Below are positions 63,188 through 64,000 of a DNA stretch of 64,000 bases, piece by piece; positions within the stretch are counted from its first letter, which is position 1; each line of letters starts with the position of its first letter. The notes beneath the pieces were generated by a model. That model saw nothing but the letters and a program-made list of their open reading frames with translations. It had not been told where the DNA came from and did not search any database. Both the position numbers and the translations under genes were made by a program. Origin of the DNA: UBA1189 sp964570685. GTDB lineage: Bacteria > Bacteroidota > Bacteroidia > Bacteroidales > Bacteroidaceae. The stretch is from positions 1 through 64,000 of the forward strand of contig CAZMZC010000011.1 of the NCBI GenBank assembly GCA_964570685.1, given 5' to 3'.

Positions 63188-64000
63188 CTATCCGATTTTC
63201 CCGAAGGCCTGCTCCAGGTCGGCCAAGAGGTCGGCAATATGCTCGGTACCGATGGAGAGCCGGATGGTGGAGGGTGTGATGTGCTGCGCCTCCAGTTCCT
63301 CGGGCGAGAGCTGCGAGTGGGTGGTGGTATAGGGATGGATGACAAGGCTCTTCACATCGGCCACATTGGCCAGCAGGGAGAATATCTGCAGGGAGTCGAT
63401 AAACTGCCACGCCTCTTCCTGTCCGCCCTTGATTTCGAAGGTGAAGATGCTGGCTGCTCCATAGGGAAAGTACTTGCTGTACAGGGCGTGGTCGGGGTGC
63501 GTGGGGAGCGACGGGTGGTTCACCTTGGCCACTTTGGGGTGATGGGTGAGATAGTCCACCACCTTCAAGGCATTGGCCACGTGGCGCTCTACGCGGAGCG
63601 ACAGCGTCTCCAGCCCCTGCAATAGGATGAAGGCGTTGAAGGGCGAGAGCGTGGCCCCTGTGTCGCGCAGGATGACCGCACGAATGCGGGTGACGAAGGC
63701 GGCAGCACCGGCCACATCGGCAAAGACGGCACCGTGGTAGCTTGGGTCGGGCTTGGCCAAGGTAGGGAACTTATCTGGATAAGCTTTCCAATCGAACTTG
63801 CCACCATCTACAATCACACCGCCCAGCGAGGAGCCGTGTCCGCCGATAAACTTGGTGGCAGAGTGTACCACAATATCGGCACCGTGCTCTATCGGGCGGA
63901 AGAGGAAGGGGGTAGCGAAGGTGTTGTCCACGATGAGCGGTATGCCGTGGCGGTGGGCCACGTCGGCCACAGCCTCGATGTTCGTCACGTCGGAGTTCGG
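63188..64000 (-). CDS. O-acetylhomoserine (thiol)-lyase family PLP enzyme (5' end beyond window)
   Basis: C-terminal about 270 residues of a Cys/Met-metabolism PLP-dependent enzyme; the frame runs open through 64000 (PNSDVTNIEAVADVAHRHGIPLIVDNTFATPFL). The PLP lysine is in VVHSATKFIGGHGSSLGGV (Asp in VDNTF precedes it) and the C-terminal HPYTTTHSQLSPEELEAQHITPSTIRLSIGTEHIADLLADL is typical of O-acetylhomoserine aminocarboxypropyltransferase (MetY), which makes homocysteine from O-acetylhomoserine and sulfide. The long insert FDWKAYPDKFPTLAKPDPSYHGAVF is characteristic of MetY rather than MetB. The start codon is outside the window. Confidence 0.92.
   Translation of the reverse strand, partial: PNSDVTNIEAVADVAHRHGIPLIVDNTFATPFLFRPIEHGADIVVHSATKFIGGHGSSLGGVIVDGGKFDWKAYPDKFPTLAKPDPSYHGAVFADVAGAAAFVTRIRAVILRDTGATLSPFNAFILLQGLETLSLRVERHVANALKVVDYLTHHPKVAKVNHPSLPTHPDHALYSKYFPYGAASIFTFEIKGGQEEAWQFIDSLQIFSLLANVADVKSLVIHPYTTTHSQLSPEELEAQHITPSTIRLSIGTEHIADLLADLEQAFGKIG

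Overview
The window looks like chromosomal DNA of a gut-type Bacteroidales bacterium (Prevotellaceae/Bacteroidaceae-like; genus not assigned). Evidence: many promoters of the Bacteroidetes form (TAnnTTTG at -7, TTTG or TTG about 19 bp upstream), type-IX-style C-terminal sorting tails, BspA-type leucine-rich repeat proteins, Bacteroidales families (DUF3078, DUF4954, DUF5063, circularly permuted sialate mutarotase) and weak Shine-Dalgarno signals. All functional calls come from reading motifs by eye; no database search was possible.

Layout. 1-2.0 kb: 3' part of a BspA-like surface protein and two small unknown genes, then about 1 kb of repeat-rich spacer. 3-14 kb: housekeeping genes (aminopeptidase P, an MscS channel, dnaK, recA, nagB, a DUF4954 left-handed-helix protein). 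14-21.6 kb: a secreted pectate lyase-like protein divergent from a sialic-acid operon (nanA, a mutarotase-symporter fusion, an AGE epimerase); nagB a few kb away would finish sialate breakdown. 21.7-25.6 kb: a lipid-type operon (DUF1295, acyltransferase, acyl-CoA ligase) and a small barrel protein. 25.6-30.6 kb: repeat-rich spacer, a second BspA-like protein with a structured leader, and an S23-like four-helix protein. 30.6-41.7 kb: patatin/barrel lipase, tRNA-Arg(ACG), ettA, a 2-TM channel with an altered filter, a DUF3078 protein, pyrG, yidC. 41.7-48.6 kb: a blaI-blaR1 (TonB) pair, an M16 peptidase and an element with long inverted repeats. 48.6-53.8 kb: an outer-membrane barrel protein and a DUF6249-like protein that share a duplicated promoter/leader, followed by an ECF sigma factor and a small membrane protein. 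53.8-64 kb: trxB, lolA, ftsK, then a DUF5063-exonuclease-rRNA methyltransferase operon, twin small RNAs, a T9SS-cargo-like protein, a YjbR protein and the 3' part of a metY-like gene.

Most notable observations. (1) PyrG keeps its synthetase domain but all three glutaminase triad residues are substituted (Cys to Gly382, His to Tyr506, Glu to Gln508), which predicts an ammonia-dependent CTP synthase. (2) Several families of short low-complexity intergenic repeats also occur inside genes and are translated in frame or extend gene ends (RlmI-like, ECF sigma, BlaI, sialate transporter, BspA-like, four-helix protein). (3) A 575-bp element at 47975-48549 has about 100-bp imperfect inverted repeats. 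(4) A 68-bp promoter/leader is duplicated in front of two neighbouring envelope genes beside an ECF sigma factor. (5) Two tandem, 65-nt-identical small RNA genes lie at 60.7-61.05 kb. (6) A four-unit 22-bp dyad array and a perfect 16-bp split dyad flank the bla-type locus.
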